The notes under the pieces were generated by a model. It was not told the DNA's origin, did no database searches, and worked only from the letters and a program-made list of their open reading frames with translations. A program made the translations under genes and the position numbers. A DNA stretch of 64,000 nt from Prochlorococcus sp. AG-402-N08. Lineage in GTDB: Bacteria > Cyanobacteriota > Cyanobacteriia > PCC-6307 > Cyanobiaceae. The stretch spans positions 62,001-126,000 of the forward strand of contig QCIS01000002.1 in assembly GCA_003216535.1 (NCBI GenBank), given 5' to 3'. The number at the start of each line of letters is the position of its first letter. Within the stretch, counting starts at the first letter, position 1. Shown here one piece after another: positions 18,573-26,095 of this stretch.

Positions 18573-19691
18573 TTGAAAAAAGGATTTTCTTTACCTGTGT
18601 GGGTTGCTGGAGCTGCTAGGTCAGCATTAAAAAAACTAGTAGGGCTACCATTTAAGAATTATGAACTAATAAAAATTCCTAAAGAAAAAAAAGAAATAAA
18701 AATTGAGATTCATTCTGTTGGACTAATTAAAGATGACTCGCATGCATTAGGAATTACCTTTGCAAATTCAGGTTTAGATCTTGACATTACACAAAACTTA
18801 GAAATATGGACAATAGCGTCTTTAGAAAAAATTTCTTTTAATAATCCTGTTCAAACAATTCCAATAAATATTATTGCTGGATCAGGAGTAGGTATAAAAG
18901 AAGATACATCAGAGATATGCATTTCTAATTTTGCAAAAGAAGTTTTATATGAAAATTTATTGGATAGTATTCCGGAGGGCTTTAATCTGAACTTAGAAAT
19001 TATTTTTCCAAAGGGAGCATTCTTAGCCGAAAGAACTAGTAATAAGTCATTTGGTATTGTCGATGGATTATCTATTATTGGTACTTCTGCTGAGACTTAT
19101 TCGAGTGCTTCACCTGATCAATTAGAAGAAGCTAAAACTAATCTAGCAAATTTAATTCAAAATGATTTTAAAGGAGAAGTTGTTTTTGTAATCGGTGAAA
19201 ATGGGCTAAATTTGGCCAAAACTTTTAACGTTAATTTGCCAATTATCAAAATTGGAAATTGGATAGGACCATTATTAGTCGATGCTGCAATAAGAAAAGT
19301 TAAAACTGTAATTCTTTTTGGTTATCACGGAAAATTGATTAAATTAGCAGGTGGTATTTTTCATACACATAATCATTTAGCTGATGCAAGAATTGAGATT
19401 CTTGTTTATTTAGCTGTTCAAGAAAAGGTACCGCCTGAAATAATAGTTGAATTATCTCAGTTAAATAATCTTGAGGATGCATTACTACTTCTTGAAAGAT
19501 TTAATCAATCTTTAGCTGATAAATTATTCAAGAATTTATCCAATAAGATTGAAAAGCGTTCTTTTAATTATGTAAATAGGTATGTAAAAACTGATATGGA
19601 AATTGCATCAATCATTTTTGATAGAAAAAGGCAAATAAGGTGGGCTGGAATTTATGGTAATAAGTATATCTCTTATTTTCAAGAAGATTAA
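18573..19691 (+). CDS. cbiD: Cobalt-precorrin-5B (C1)-methyltransferase
   Basis: C1 methylation in the early-cobalt-insertion (anaerobic) branch of corrinoid synthesis, using S-adenosylmethionine. 372 residues. The N-terminal GFSLPVWVAGAARSALKKL and the motifs AGSGVGIKED, PKGAFLAERTSN, GLSIIGTSA and LFGYHGKLIKLAGGIFHTHNHLADARIE are CbiD-specific. The start is a TTG; the frame is closed by a stop codon about 30 bp upstream, so little is missing. It precedes guaA by 48 bp on the same strand; the two are not functionally linked. Confidence 0.93.
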   Translation: MKKGFSLPVWVAGAARSALKKLVGLPFKNYELIKIPKEKKEIKIEIHSVGLIKDDSHALGITFANSGLDLDITQNLEIWTIASLEKISFNNPVQTIPINIIAGSGVGIKEDTSEICISNFAKEVLYENLLDSIPEGFNLNLEIIFPKGAFLAERTSNKSFGIVDGLSIIGTSAETYSSASPDQLEEAKTNLANLIQNDFKGEVVFVIGENGLNLAKTFNVNLPIIKIGNWIGPLLVDAAIRKVKTVILFGYHGKLIKLAGGIFHTHNHLADARIEILVYLAVQEKVPPEIIVELSQLNNLEDALLLLERFNQSLADKLFKNLSNKIEKRSFNYVNRYVKTDMEIASIIFDRKRQIRWAGIYGNKYISYFQED

Positions 19692-19739
19692 TTCGTGATT
19701 CATTATGCTTTTGCAAATAAATTGAGCTAACTTTTATAC

Positions 19740-21326
19740 ATGAGTCAAAAATCTTTAAAAAAAGAACGAGATCCTTCAATATTAATTTTAGATTTCGGAT
19801 CGCAATATTCTGAATTGATTGCAAGAAGAATTAGAGAAACTAATGTTTTTTCTCTTGTAGTAAGTAACCGTATTTCAATTGAGGAAATTAATGATATTAA
19901 TCCCAAAGGGATCATTTTGAGTGGAGGCCCAAATTCTGTATATGAACAAAATGCTCCTAAATGTGATGAAAAAATTTTTAATTTAGGAATTCCTATTCTT
20001 GGAATATGCTACGGAATGCAATTAATGGTCAAAGAACTTGGAGGAGCTGTTATTTCGGCAACCAAAAAAGCTGAATATGGTAGAGCACCAATAAATATAG
20101 ATCAAGAATCTGACCTATTTTTTGATGTAAAAGATAAATCTATAATGTGGATGAGTCATGGCGATTCAATTTATTGTTTGCCTGATGGATTTAATAAAAT
20201 TGCTCACACCGAGAATACACTCCATGCTGCAATCTCAAATGATATAAAGAAATTATTTGGCGTACAATTTCATCCTGAAGTTGTTCATTCAGAGTTTGGG
20301 ATGACGATAATTAAAAATTTTGTTTATAAAATTTCTTGTTGTGAGGCTGATTGGACAACCGAAACCTATATAGAAGAAACTATTCCTAGGATAAGAGCTA
20401 AAGTTGGTAATAAAAAAGTTTTGCTTGCCTTGTCAGGAGGAGTCGATTCCTCAACTCTTGCTTTTCTTCTCAATAAAGCAATTGGAAATCAGCTTACATG
20501 TATGTTTATAGATCAAGGTTTCATGAGAAAAGGTGAACCTGAATTTTTAATGGATTTTTTTGATAGGAAATTTCACATAAAAGTTGAATATATTAACGCA
20601 AGAGAAAGGTTTATTTCAAGATTAAAAGGGATTACTGATCCAGAACAAAAAAGGAAAATTATTGGTGAAGAATTTATTAGAGTATTTGAAGAAGAAAGCA
20701 ATAGATTGGGGCCTTTTCAGTATTTAGCCCAAGGTACTCTTTATCCTGATGTTATTGAAAGTGCTGGTACTAATATTGATCCTAAGACAGGTGAAAGAAT
20801 AGCTGTAAAAATAAAGAGTCATCATAACGTGGGTGGATTGCCAAAAGATTTACAATTTAAATTAGTTGAGCCATTAAGAAAACTTTTTAAGGATGAAGTC
20901 CGAAAAGTGGGAGCTGCTTTAGGTTTGCCGGATGAAATTATAAAAAGGCATCCATTTCCTGGCCCAGGATTAGCTATAAGAATTTTGGGAGAGGTGAATA
21001 ATGAAAAACTTGATTGTTTAAGAGATGCAGATTGGATAGTAAGAGACGAAATTAAAAAAGCAGGCCTTTACAATGATATTTGGCAAGCTTTTGCAGTATT
21101 GTTACCTGTAAAAACTGTTGGAGTGATGGGTGATAAAAGGACTTATGCATGGCCAATAGTTTTACGTTGTGTATCTAGTGAAGATGGTATGACAGCCGAT
21201 TGGTCAAAAATTCCTTTTCAGATTTTGGAGAGGATTGCAAATAGAATCGTAAATGAAGTAATTGCAGTTAATAGAGTTGTTTATGATATTACCAGTAAAC
21301 CTCCAGGAACTATAGAATGGGAATAG
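19740..21326 (+). CDS. guaA: GMP synthase (glutamine-hydrolysing)
   Basis: Converts XMP to GMP with ATP and glutamine. 528 residues in one chain: N-terminal class I amidotransferase with the nucleophile in GICYGMQLM (near 88) and the [10 protein letters not shown] histidine/glutamate pair, then the ATP-pyrophosphatase domain with the PP-loop SGGVDSS (near 230), then the dimerisation domain with [14 protein letters not shown] and the C-terminal signature [13 protein letters not shown]. Full length. About 200 bp of noncoding DNA follow before the convergent exported-protein genes. Confidence 0.98.
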   Translation: MSQKSLKKERDPSILILDFGSQYSELIARRIRETNVFSLVVSNRISIEEINDINPKGIILSGGPNSVYEQNAPKCDEKIFNLGIPILGICYGMQLMVKELGGAVISATKKAEYGRAPINIDQESDLFFDVKDKSIMWMSHGDSIYCLPDGFNKIAHTENTLHAAISNDIKKLFGVQFHPEVVHSEFGMTIIKNFVYKISCCEADWTTETYIEETIPRIRAKVGNKKVLLALSGGVDSSTLAFLLNKAIGNQLTCMFIDQGFMRKGEPEFLMDFFDRKFHIKVEYINARERFISRLKGITDPEQKRKIIGEEFIRVFEEESNRLGPFQYLAQGTLYPDVIESAGTNIDPKTGERIAVKIKSHHNVGGLPKDLQFKLVEPLRKLFKDEVRKVGAALGLPDEIIKRHPFPGPGLAIRILGEVNNEKLDCLRDADWIVRDEIKKAGLYNDIWQAFAVLLPVKTVGVMGDKRTYAWPIVLRCVSSEDGMTADWSKIPFQILERIANRIVNEVIAVNRVVYDITSKPPGTIEWE

Positions 21327-21459
21327 TCCAAGAGTAAAAACCTAGTTATAGACTAAAAAACCTGTGCTCACCCGAAGATAAAATAATTTTTTTCTAACCT
21401 ATTTGCAACGCTTTTCGATGGCAGTGTTTCAAGTTAGTTTCAGGTTAAGAAAAAAGTAC

Positions 21460-21473
21460 TTCTCTATAGAGAA
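21460..21473. repeat. 14-bp perfect palindrome TTCTCTATAGAGAA
   Basis: A perfect inverted repeat in the guaA downstream spacer. It could be a hairpin or a dimeric protein site. It sits directly beyond the candidate minus-strand terminator and is not followed by a long T-run on the plus strand. Confidence 0.6.
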
Positions 21474-21475
21474 AT

Positions 21476-21496
21476 CAAAAAAGAGCATTAGCCTCT
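21476..21496 (-). terminator. Candidate terminator of the exported-protein gene run
   Basis: On the minus strand AGAG and CTCT pair around GCTAATG (with one further C-G pair if a G bulges), followed by six T. It lies about 30 bp after the stop of the 143-residue protein gene. The stem is short, so strength is doubtful. Confidence 0.4.
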
Positions 21497-21527
21497 AAAC
21501 TTTTTTGTTTTATTTTAAAATTTTTTT

Positions 21528-21959
21528 TTATTTAATTTCAGTAATATCCGATAGTGCTGCTTTTATTGGTAAAACAAATTCTTTGTTATCAAAATCTAAA
21601 ATTGCAACTTGTCTATCACCATATTCATCTTTATGAATAATGGTGAAAACATGCTGATGTTCTACTTTGGTAAAGAGTAAACCAATGATCCCTATCCTTT
21701 GAGCTAAGCCCACATCCATTTTTCTGAGGCTTGAATCTGAATAATTCCAATGAACTATATTCTCGTAACGAACTTTATTAGAACGTCCAGACCTTGGATA
21801 ATTTAATTTCATAAATTTCCTATAGAAACTTACGTTACAGGGATATTTTGATTTTATATCTGACATGCATTGAAGGTCTAAGAATTCTTCTGCAGAATTT
21901 ATTTTTACAGGAAAGCTTACGAATCCAAGACAAATTAGAAGAAAAAAAAATTTTTTCAT
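21528..21959 (-). CDS. Exported protein, unknown function
   Basis: 143 residues. A clear signal peptide (KKFFFLLICLGFVSFPVKINSA, cleavage near residue 22-23). The mature part has two cysteines close together (LQCMSDIKSKYPCNVSFY), probably a disulfide, then beta-rich sequence with RQVAILDF. No family recognised. It follows the CsgG-like lipoprotein gene by 8 bp and is likely cotranscribed. Last gene of a four-gene minus-strand run of exported proteins. Confidence 0.75.
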   Translation of the reverse strand: MKKFFFLLICLGFVSFPVKINSAEEFLDLQCMSDIKSKYPCNVSFYRKFMKLNYPRSGRSNKVRYENIVHWNYSDSSLRKMDVGLAQRIGIIGLLFTKVEHQHVFTIIHKDEYGDRQVAILDFDNKEFVLPIKAALSDITEIK

Positions 21960-21967
21960 TTTTAAAG

Positions 21968-22879
21968 TTAATCCATTTTGTCGTCTAAAAATTCAACAAT
22001 TTTATCAATTGTGTCATAAAAAGCTATTCTTGATTGATCTGCAGTGGATCCTGCTGAAAATATTTGTGAACCTGTAATTCCATCTAAAACATTAGCTCTC
22101 TCTTTACCTACTAAAACGCTTCTTCCTGAAAATGTTTTTGAAGCGATTATATCTTCTTCATAAGTGTTAATTATATCGATCTTTAAATCTACTTCAGCAT
22201 TATTTTCGGTTTTCGTTCTTATTGCAGCACCTCCAAATACCATCACTCCTAGTGGATTTGCAGATGTTGAGGTCTTCGAGTTTGTGGAATTTTTAAGAAT
22301 CACAGGTCTAACTACATAGCAAGCTCCAAGCTCTTTTGCGGCTGTTATAAGTTCATTAATATTTTCATCATTTACCTGAAAGTTACCACCTCCTACAGGC
22401 ATGTAAGCACCATATATTGAAGTTGTATCACTATTATTTGCTTTCATTACTTCTTTTAATTTCTTTGAAACTTTAAACCAAGCAATAGTTTTAATACCTT
22501 CATTCCTAAAGGATTGATTCATTATTTCCGTAGCAAAACCTGTTAGATCAGGAGTAATCTGTCCCATACTATTCATTTGTGGTATTCCATATGCACCTGC
22601 ACCAGAATTCGTATTTGTTACGGGCATTAAAACAACTTTTTTTGAAGTGTGACTCCTAATACCTCTTAATGAATCTTCACTGGTTGATTCAGATAGATTT
22701 TCATTAGTTTTATCTGTAGAGAGTTCACAAGGATTAATAGGTTTAGCTATAACGATTTCTTTTTCTTGAGATTCTTTGCTTATATAGTTAGATTCAGAAG
22801 TAGAGTTGGAAGAATTTGAACATCCTGCCAAAGGAACAAACGAAGTTAAAAGTAAAATAGTAAATAATTTTCTTATCAC
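21968..22879 (-). CDS. Lipoprotein with CsgG/LpoB-like domain
   Basis: 303 residues. Signal peptide II with lipobox LAGC, lipidated Cys20. A serine/asparagine/glutamate-rich linker (about 21-75) precedes a domain that reads like the CsgG/LpoB/TolB-N fold: KKVVLMPVTN, then a helix (ATEIMNQSFRNEGIKTIAW), ELGACYVVRPVI, VDLKIDIINTYEEDIIASKTFSG and a final helix AFYDTIDKIVEFLDDKM. CsgG is an outer-membrane secretion channel and LpoB activates peptidoglycan synthase; which, if either, applies here is not known. Likely outer-membrane or periplasmic. Confidence 0.72.
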   Translation of the reverse strand: MIRKLFTILLLTSFVPLAGCSNSSNSTSESNYISKESQEKEIVIAKPINPCELSTDKTNENLSESTSEDSLRGIRSHTSKKVVLMPVTNTNSGAGAYGIPQMNSMGQITPDLTGFATEIMNQSFRNEGIKTIAWFKVSKKLKEVMKANNSDTTSIYGAYMPVGGGNFQVNDENINELITAAKELGACYVVRPVILKNSTNSKTSTSANPLGVMVFGGAAIRTKTENNAEVDLKIDIINTYEEDIIASKTFSGRSVLVGKERANVLDGITGSQIFSAGSTADQSRIAFYDTIDKIVEFLDDKMD

Positions 22880-22989
22880 AATATAAATTGAATATTTAAG
22901 TTTGATATATTAAACGAATTGGTATATGAATGTAAAGTTACTTAATATACGCAATTAAACTTTGTGAGAATTTTACAATTGATTTCTTA

Positions 22990-23457
22990 TTAATCTTTCC
23001 TATTTGATATGTTTTTTAAGAGTTCTGGTAATTCTTCGCCCATAGCAGCAGCTGCTTTCATGTTTTTAAATCTTATAAATGCAGTTTTTGTCCTTCCTCT
23101 ATCTCCCTTAAAAGAGACTGCATAGTCAATAGTTCCCGATTTTTTTTTAACTAAGAAACCTAGCAAACCAACTGGCCCCAGTAATAATGTACTTACTGTT
23201 CCAACAACTATATTTGAGGATTTACCTAAATCTTCATAAACTTTTAAATCTAAAAAATTATCTTTATCAACATATAAATAATCAGTTGGCAAATTACTTT
23301 CTATATGGGTATTTGAAATTGTTACTCCGCAAGGAGAATAACCTGAATAGAAAGCACAGATTGCTTTATGTGTACCAGCATGTAGATTATTGGAAAATAA
23401 ACTCATTGAGACTGTTGTCGTAAGCAAACTTTTTGAAACTAATCGCTTTAAGTTCAT
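22990..23457 (-). CDS. Exported protein with glycine-rich hydrophobic segment, unknown function
   Basis: 155 residues. Signal peptide about 1-27 (ending LHAG). Two cysteines just after it (CAFYSGYSPCG) may form a disulfide. Near residues 82-103 a glycine-rich hydrophobic stretch (SNIVVGTVSTLLLGPVGLLGFLV) could insert in a membrane, followed by KKKSG and a beta-rich end. I do not recognise the family. It belongs to the run of exported-protein genes, 110 bp upstream of the lipoprotein gene. Confidence 0.7.
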   Translation of the reverse strand: MNLKRLVSKSLLTTTVSMSLFSNNLHAGTHKAICAFYSGYSPCGVTISNTHIESNLPTDYLYVDKDNFLDLKVYEDLGKSSNIVVGTVSTLLLGPVGLLGFLVKKKSGTIDYAVSFKGDRGRTKTAFIRFKNMKAAAAMGEELPELLKNISNRKD

Positions 23458-23545
23458 CTTCGAATTTTACTTATGATTAGGAACAACAATAATTCATTAA
23501 TTTATGAATCGGAGCATTTTTAAAATATTATTTTCTGCTTATTTA

Positions 23546-23908
23546 TTAATTGCAATATTTATCAATATTTTTAAGACTATTAATCGTATATTGTTCACTT
23601 TGTTTAATGGTTTGTTGCATGGCTTGTGGATCATTTTGAAGGTATTGTGCAGTCAATTCTAAATTTTCTCTAAATTCTTTTACTTCTCTAGGAAAGCTAT
23701 ATAGTTGTAATTTGCACATAAGTTTTTTATCTATCTTTTCCATAACCTTTTTTTCTAATAATTCATCGTCGTTTAAAACATCAATTAATTCAGAAACGGT
23801 TTTAGATTTAAAATCTTTTTTATTTATACCAGCATTAACTTCAAAATTTAAGAAGCTGATACTTGTTACTAGAAAGCCAATTAGATATGGAATAGATTTA
23901 TAAGTCAT
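23546..23908 (-). CDS. Small exported protein, unknown function
   Basis: 120 residues. Hydrophobic N-terminal segment about 6-25, ending in VNAG, is a probable signal peptide. The mature region is helical (SKTVSELIDVLNDDELLEKKVMEKIDKKLMC ... LTAQYLQNDPQAMQQTIKQSEQYTINSLKNI; two parts quoted separately) with one internal and one near-terminal cysteine. No family recognised. First gene of the minus-strand exported-protein run; the 520-bp noncoding stretch lies upstream. Confidence 0.65.
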   Translation of the reverse strand: MTYKSIPYLIGFLVTSISFLNFEVNAGINKKDFKSKTVSELIDVLNDDELLEKKVMEKIDKKLMCKLQLYSFPREVKEFRENLELTAQYLQNDPQAMQQTIKQSEQYTINSLKNIDKYCN

Positions 23909-24164
23909 AAATAAAAAACAATTTACTCAAAAATATCATATTTACCTCCAATGTTTGATTGATTAATTCCTGAAAATATTTCAAACAAAAATTTAAAAAT
24001 CTATTACTCTTACAAAGTTTACTAACCAGATTTTTTGCATTATTCCAGAAAGACTCAGAATTTATTTTTGTAATTATATATTTATCCCATTTTATAGAAT
24101 TGGTCGTTTATTTAGAATGCTTCTTAAAGTGATTAAGCTGTGTAATGCCGTACACCAACATATG

Positions 24165-24196
24165 TGAACATAAAGTGAACATGAATGAACATAAAG
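24165..24196. repeat. Three tandem 11-bp direct repeats (GTGAACATAAA)
   Basis: Copies are GTGAACATAAA (24165-24175), GTGAACATGAA (24176-24186) and TGAACATAAA (24187-24196, lacking the first G). A spacing of 11 bp puts each copy on the same face of the helix, as in direct-repeat sites of OmpR/PhoB-type regulators. The sequence does not match the cyanobacterial Pho box or HLR1 consensus. Confidence 0.8.
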
Positions 24197-24260
24197 AGCG
24201 ATATCTCTATCAAAGTATCTCCACAAACCTTTTTCCTTCTAATTGTTTGCTATGACTGGG

Positions 24261-24288
24261 TTTCACGAGGAAAAATACGCGTTATAAT
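24261..24288 (+). promoter_or_regulatory. Candidate promoter upstream of the PD-(D/E)XK gene
   Basis: TTTCAC (24261-24266) and a perfect TATAAT (24283-24288) are 16 bp apart. A start near 24295 would leave a leader of about 135 nt before the ATG at 24430; the leader contains the GTACT/AGTAC inverted repeat. The perfect -10 box makes this more convincing than most in this AT-rich DNA. Confidence 0.45.
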
Positions 24289-24429
24289 AAGTTTAAATAC
24301 ATTGCTAGGACTGTGTTTTCATATGCAACTTTTGGCGGTACTATTGAGTGGGAGTACGTGAACTAGTTTTCAAAAAATTTAAGATTTTTATTTTATTTAA
24401 GAAATATTTTCAATGAGATACTAATCGTA

Positions 24430-25143
24430 ATGAGCGAGATGATTAAATTAAGTCGATCTACTGTTGAGAAATACCTTAGTTGTCCAAGATGTTGTGTACT
24501 TGACAAAAAATATCAAATAAAACCACCATCATTACCATTCACATTAAATATTGCTGTAGATAATTTATGTAAAAATGAATTTGATTACTACAGAAAAATT
24601 CAGGAGCCGCATCCTTTATTTATTGAACATGGTATTGATGCTGTTCCTTTCAAACACAAAGATTTAGAACGTTGGAGAAGTAATTTTCAAGGTATAAGAT
24701 ATAAGTCAATTGAACATAATTATGATTTTGGTGGAGCTGTGGATGATATTTGGCAGAAAAAAAATGGTGACCTTATTATTATTGATGTAAAAGCAACATC
24801 TAGAAATAATTTTGATTGGTCTGAGACATTTAATAAATACGAATATGCAAAAGCTTATAAGAGACAACTAGAAATGTATCAGTGGCTTTTTAAAAAAAAC
24901 GGTTTTCAAGTAGCTAAAGAAGCTTATCTTTTATATTTCAATGGAAAGAAAAATGAAGAGTTATTTAATAACCAATTAAATTTTGATGTACATCTAATTA
25001 AATTAGATTGTTCTACTTCATGGGTAGAAAATAAGATAATTGATACTGTTAATTTAATACGTTCGGATAATTTTCCCAAACCTTCCTTAAATTGTGAATA
25101 CTGTAATTATTTAAAGAAGCGTTGGCAGTTATCGATTACTTAA
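24430..25143 (+). CDS. PD-(D/E)XK nuclease-family protein with cysteine pairs (RecB/Cas4-like)
   Basis: 237 residues. The nuclease core is visible in order: GGAVDDI (D105) as motif II, IIIDVKATS (D119, K121) as the DxK motif and QLEMY (Q146, Y150) as the RecB-type QxxxY motif. Cysteines sit at both ends: C18, C21 and C22 (SCPRCC), and C222 and C225 (NCEYC). Cas4, AddB and related enzymes hold an iron-sulfur cluster with N- and C-terminal cysteines, so a cluster or zinc site is likely here. No CRISPR or recBCD/addAB gene is nearby. Role inferred: DNA processing or repair. Confidence 0.8.
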   Translation: MSEMIKLSRSTVEKYLSCPRCCVLDKKYQIKPPSLPFTLNIAVDNLCKNEFDYYRKIQEPHPLFIEHGIDAVPFKHKDLERWRSNFQGIRYKSIEHNYDFGGAVDDIWQKKNGDLIIIDVKATSRNNFDWSETFNKYEYAKAYKRQLEMYQWLFKKNGFQVAKEAYLLYFNGKKNEELFNNQLNFDVHLIKLDCSTSWVENKIIDTVNLIRSDNFPKPSLNCEYCNYLKKRWQLSIT

Positions 25144-25224
25144 TATTCATAAGATAATTTTTTCATATCTCTGGAAAAATAGTGAATAAAAGATAATCTT
25201 TAATTAGATTATTAATAAAGTCTT

Positions 25225-25833
25225 TTGATAAAATCGAAAAATTCTGAAAGAAAGATAACTAATCATCTTCAACAAGATGTTGTCAAAGTATCTGGTAAAA
25301 CAATTTTTATTAATCCTTTTTTATATTGGCGGAGATTTGATGAAAATACTAATAGATGGCTTAGAGAACCTGGTCAAATGTCAGAGGATCAAATTTCACC
25401 AAACAGGAACCGTTTTTATCCAGAAATAGAGTGGGCTGATTTAAGTCATGAGCAAAAGCTCATAAAAGATGCAACTGTTGAGATGTTTTTAAAAACTCTT
25501 GAATTGATAAGTACATTTCATCCTTCTCTTAGTGCTGGACAATTATTAGAAGTGGAGAGAAAAATGGCGATTATAAAAAAGATTCCTTTCGAAAAGTGGG
25601 TAACAAAATCTTTTGCCAAAAAAGCGAGATTATTAGAAAATGAAAAAAGAAAATTTCAAAGAGAAAGATTTTTTAGTAGTTGGAGGGAATGGTTAAGTCT
25701 TGTAAATACACAACAAGCCATTTTGCCGTTAATCGTCACGATATTTATTTTTTCATTTATTGGATGGTCTTTAGGGATATCAAAGAATAGTTGTAATCCT
25801 TATTTTGAACAAAATATAGATCAATCAATTTAA
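25225..25833 (+). CDS. Single-pass membrane protein, unknown function
   Basis: 202 residues from a TTG start. A soluble N-terminal part with FINPFLYWRRFDENTNRWLREPGQ and a helical, basic middle (about 60-155) is followed by one transmembrane segment at about 166-188 (ILPLIVTIFIFSFIGWSLGI) and a 15-residue tail. The tail-anchored layout puts most of the chain on one side of the membrane, probably cytoplasmic. No family recognised. It lies upstream of a small gene and the penicillin-binding protein 2 gene on the same strand. Confidence 0.72.
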   Translation: MIKSKNSERKITNHLQQDVVKVSGKTIFINPFLYWRRFDENTNRWLREPGQMSEDQISPNRNRFYPEIEWADLSHEQKLIKDATVEMFLKTLELISTFHPSLSAGQLLEVERKMAIIKKIPFEKWVTKSFAKKARLLENEKRKFQRERFFSSWREWLSLVNTQQAILPLIVTIFIFSFIGWSLGISKNSCNPYFEQNIDQSI

Positions 25834-25940
25834 TTTGTTTTTGATGTTTTAAGAATCAAAGTTAAAATAATTTTGAAAAAATAAATTTATTATTTAAAAT
25901 TATATTAATTAGAGTAATTCCTTAAAAAAAGATAAGTTTT

Positions 25941-26084
25941 ATGAGTCGAAGTTTCAATTCAAATAATATTGAAAATAATGAGTTTAATCTCAACAATGAA
26001 GAAAGTGATTATAAGGTCTTAATCACTAGACTTAAAGAGATAAAATCAACCATTTCTTTATTGGAAAAAACAATATTTAAATAA
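25941..26084 (+). CDS. Small protein of 47 residues, unknown function
   Basis: ATG to TAA with a GATAAG-like purine stretch upstream. The first half is asparagine/glutamate-rich and polar (SFNSNNIENNEFNLNNEE); the second half is a basic amphipathic helix (YKVLITRLKEIKSTISLLEK). Position fits: it fills the gap between two plus-strand genes and ends 11 bp before the start of penicillin-binding protein 2. Confidence 0.55.
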   Translation: MSRSFNSNNIENNEFNLNNEESDYKVLITRLKEIKSTISLLEKTIFK

Positions 26085-26095
26085 ATTTTATATTT

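Larger units (their letters stand above)
23909..24429. other. 520-bp region without a confident gene
   Basis: No reading frame of convincing length or composition on either strand. The left half (to about 24140) is plain AT-rich sequence that probably holds the promoter of the 120-residue exported protein. The right half holds an inverted repeat GTGTA-N6-TACAC (24141-24156), three 11-bp direct repeats, a promoter-like pair ending in TATAAT, and an inverted repeat GTACT-N10-AGTAC (24338-24357). A regulatory region or a small RNA would both fit; I cannot choose. Confidence 0.6.

Noticed and set aside
24430-25143. Cas4 gene of a CRISPR system
   Set aside because: The nuclease motifs and cysteines fit the broader RecB/Cas4-like fold, but there is no repeat array or other cas gene in the window.
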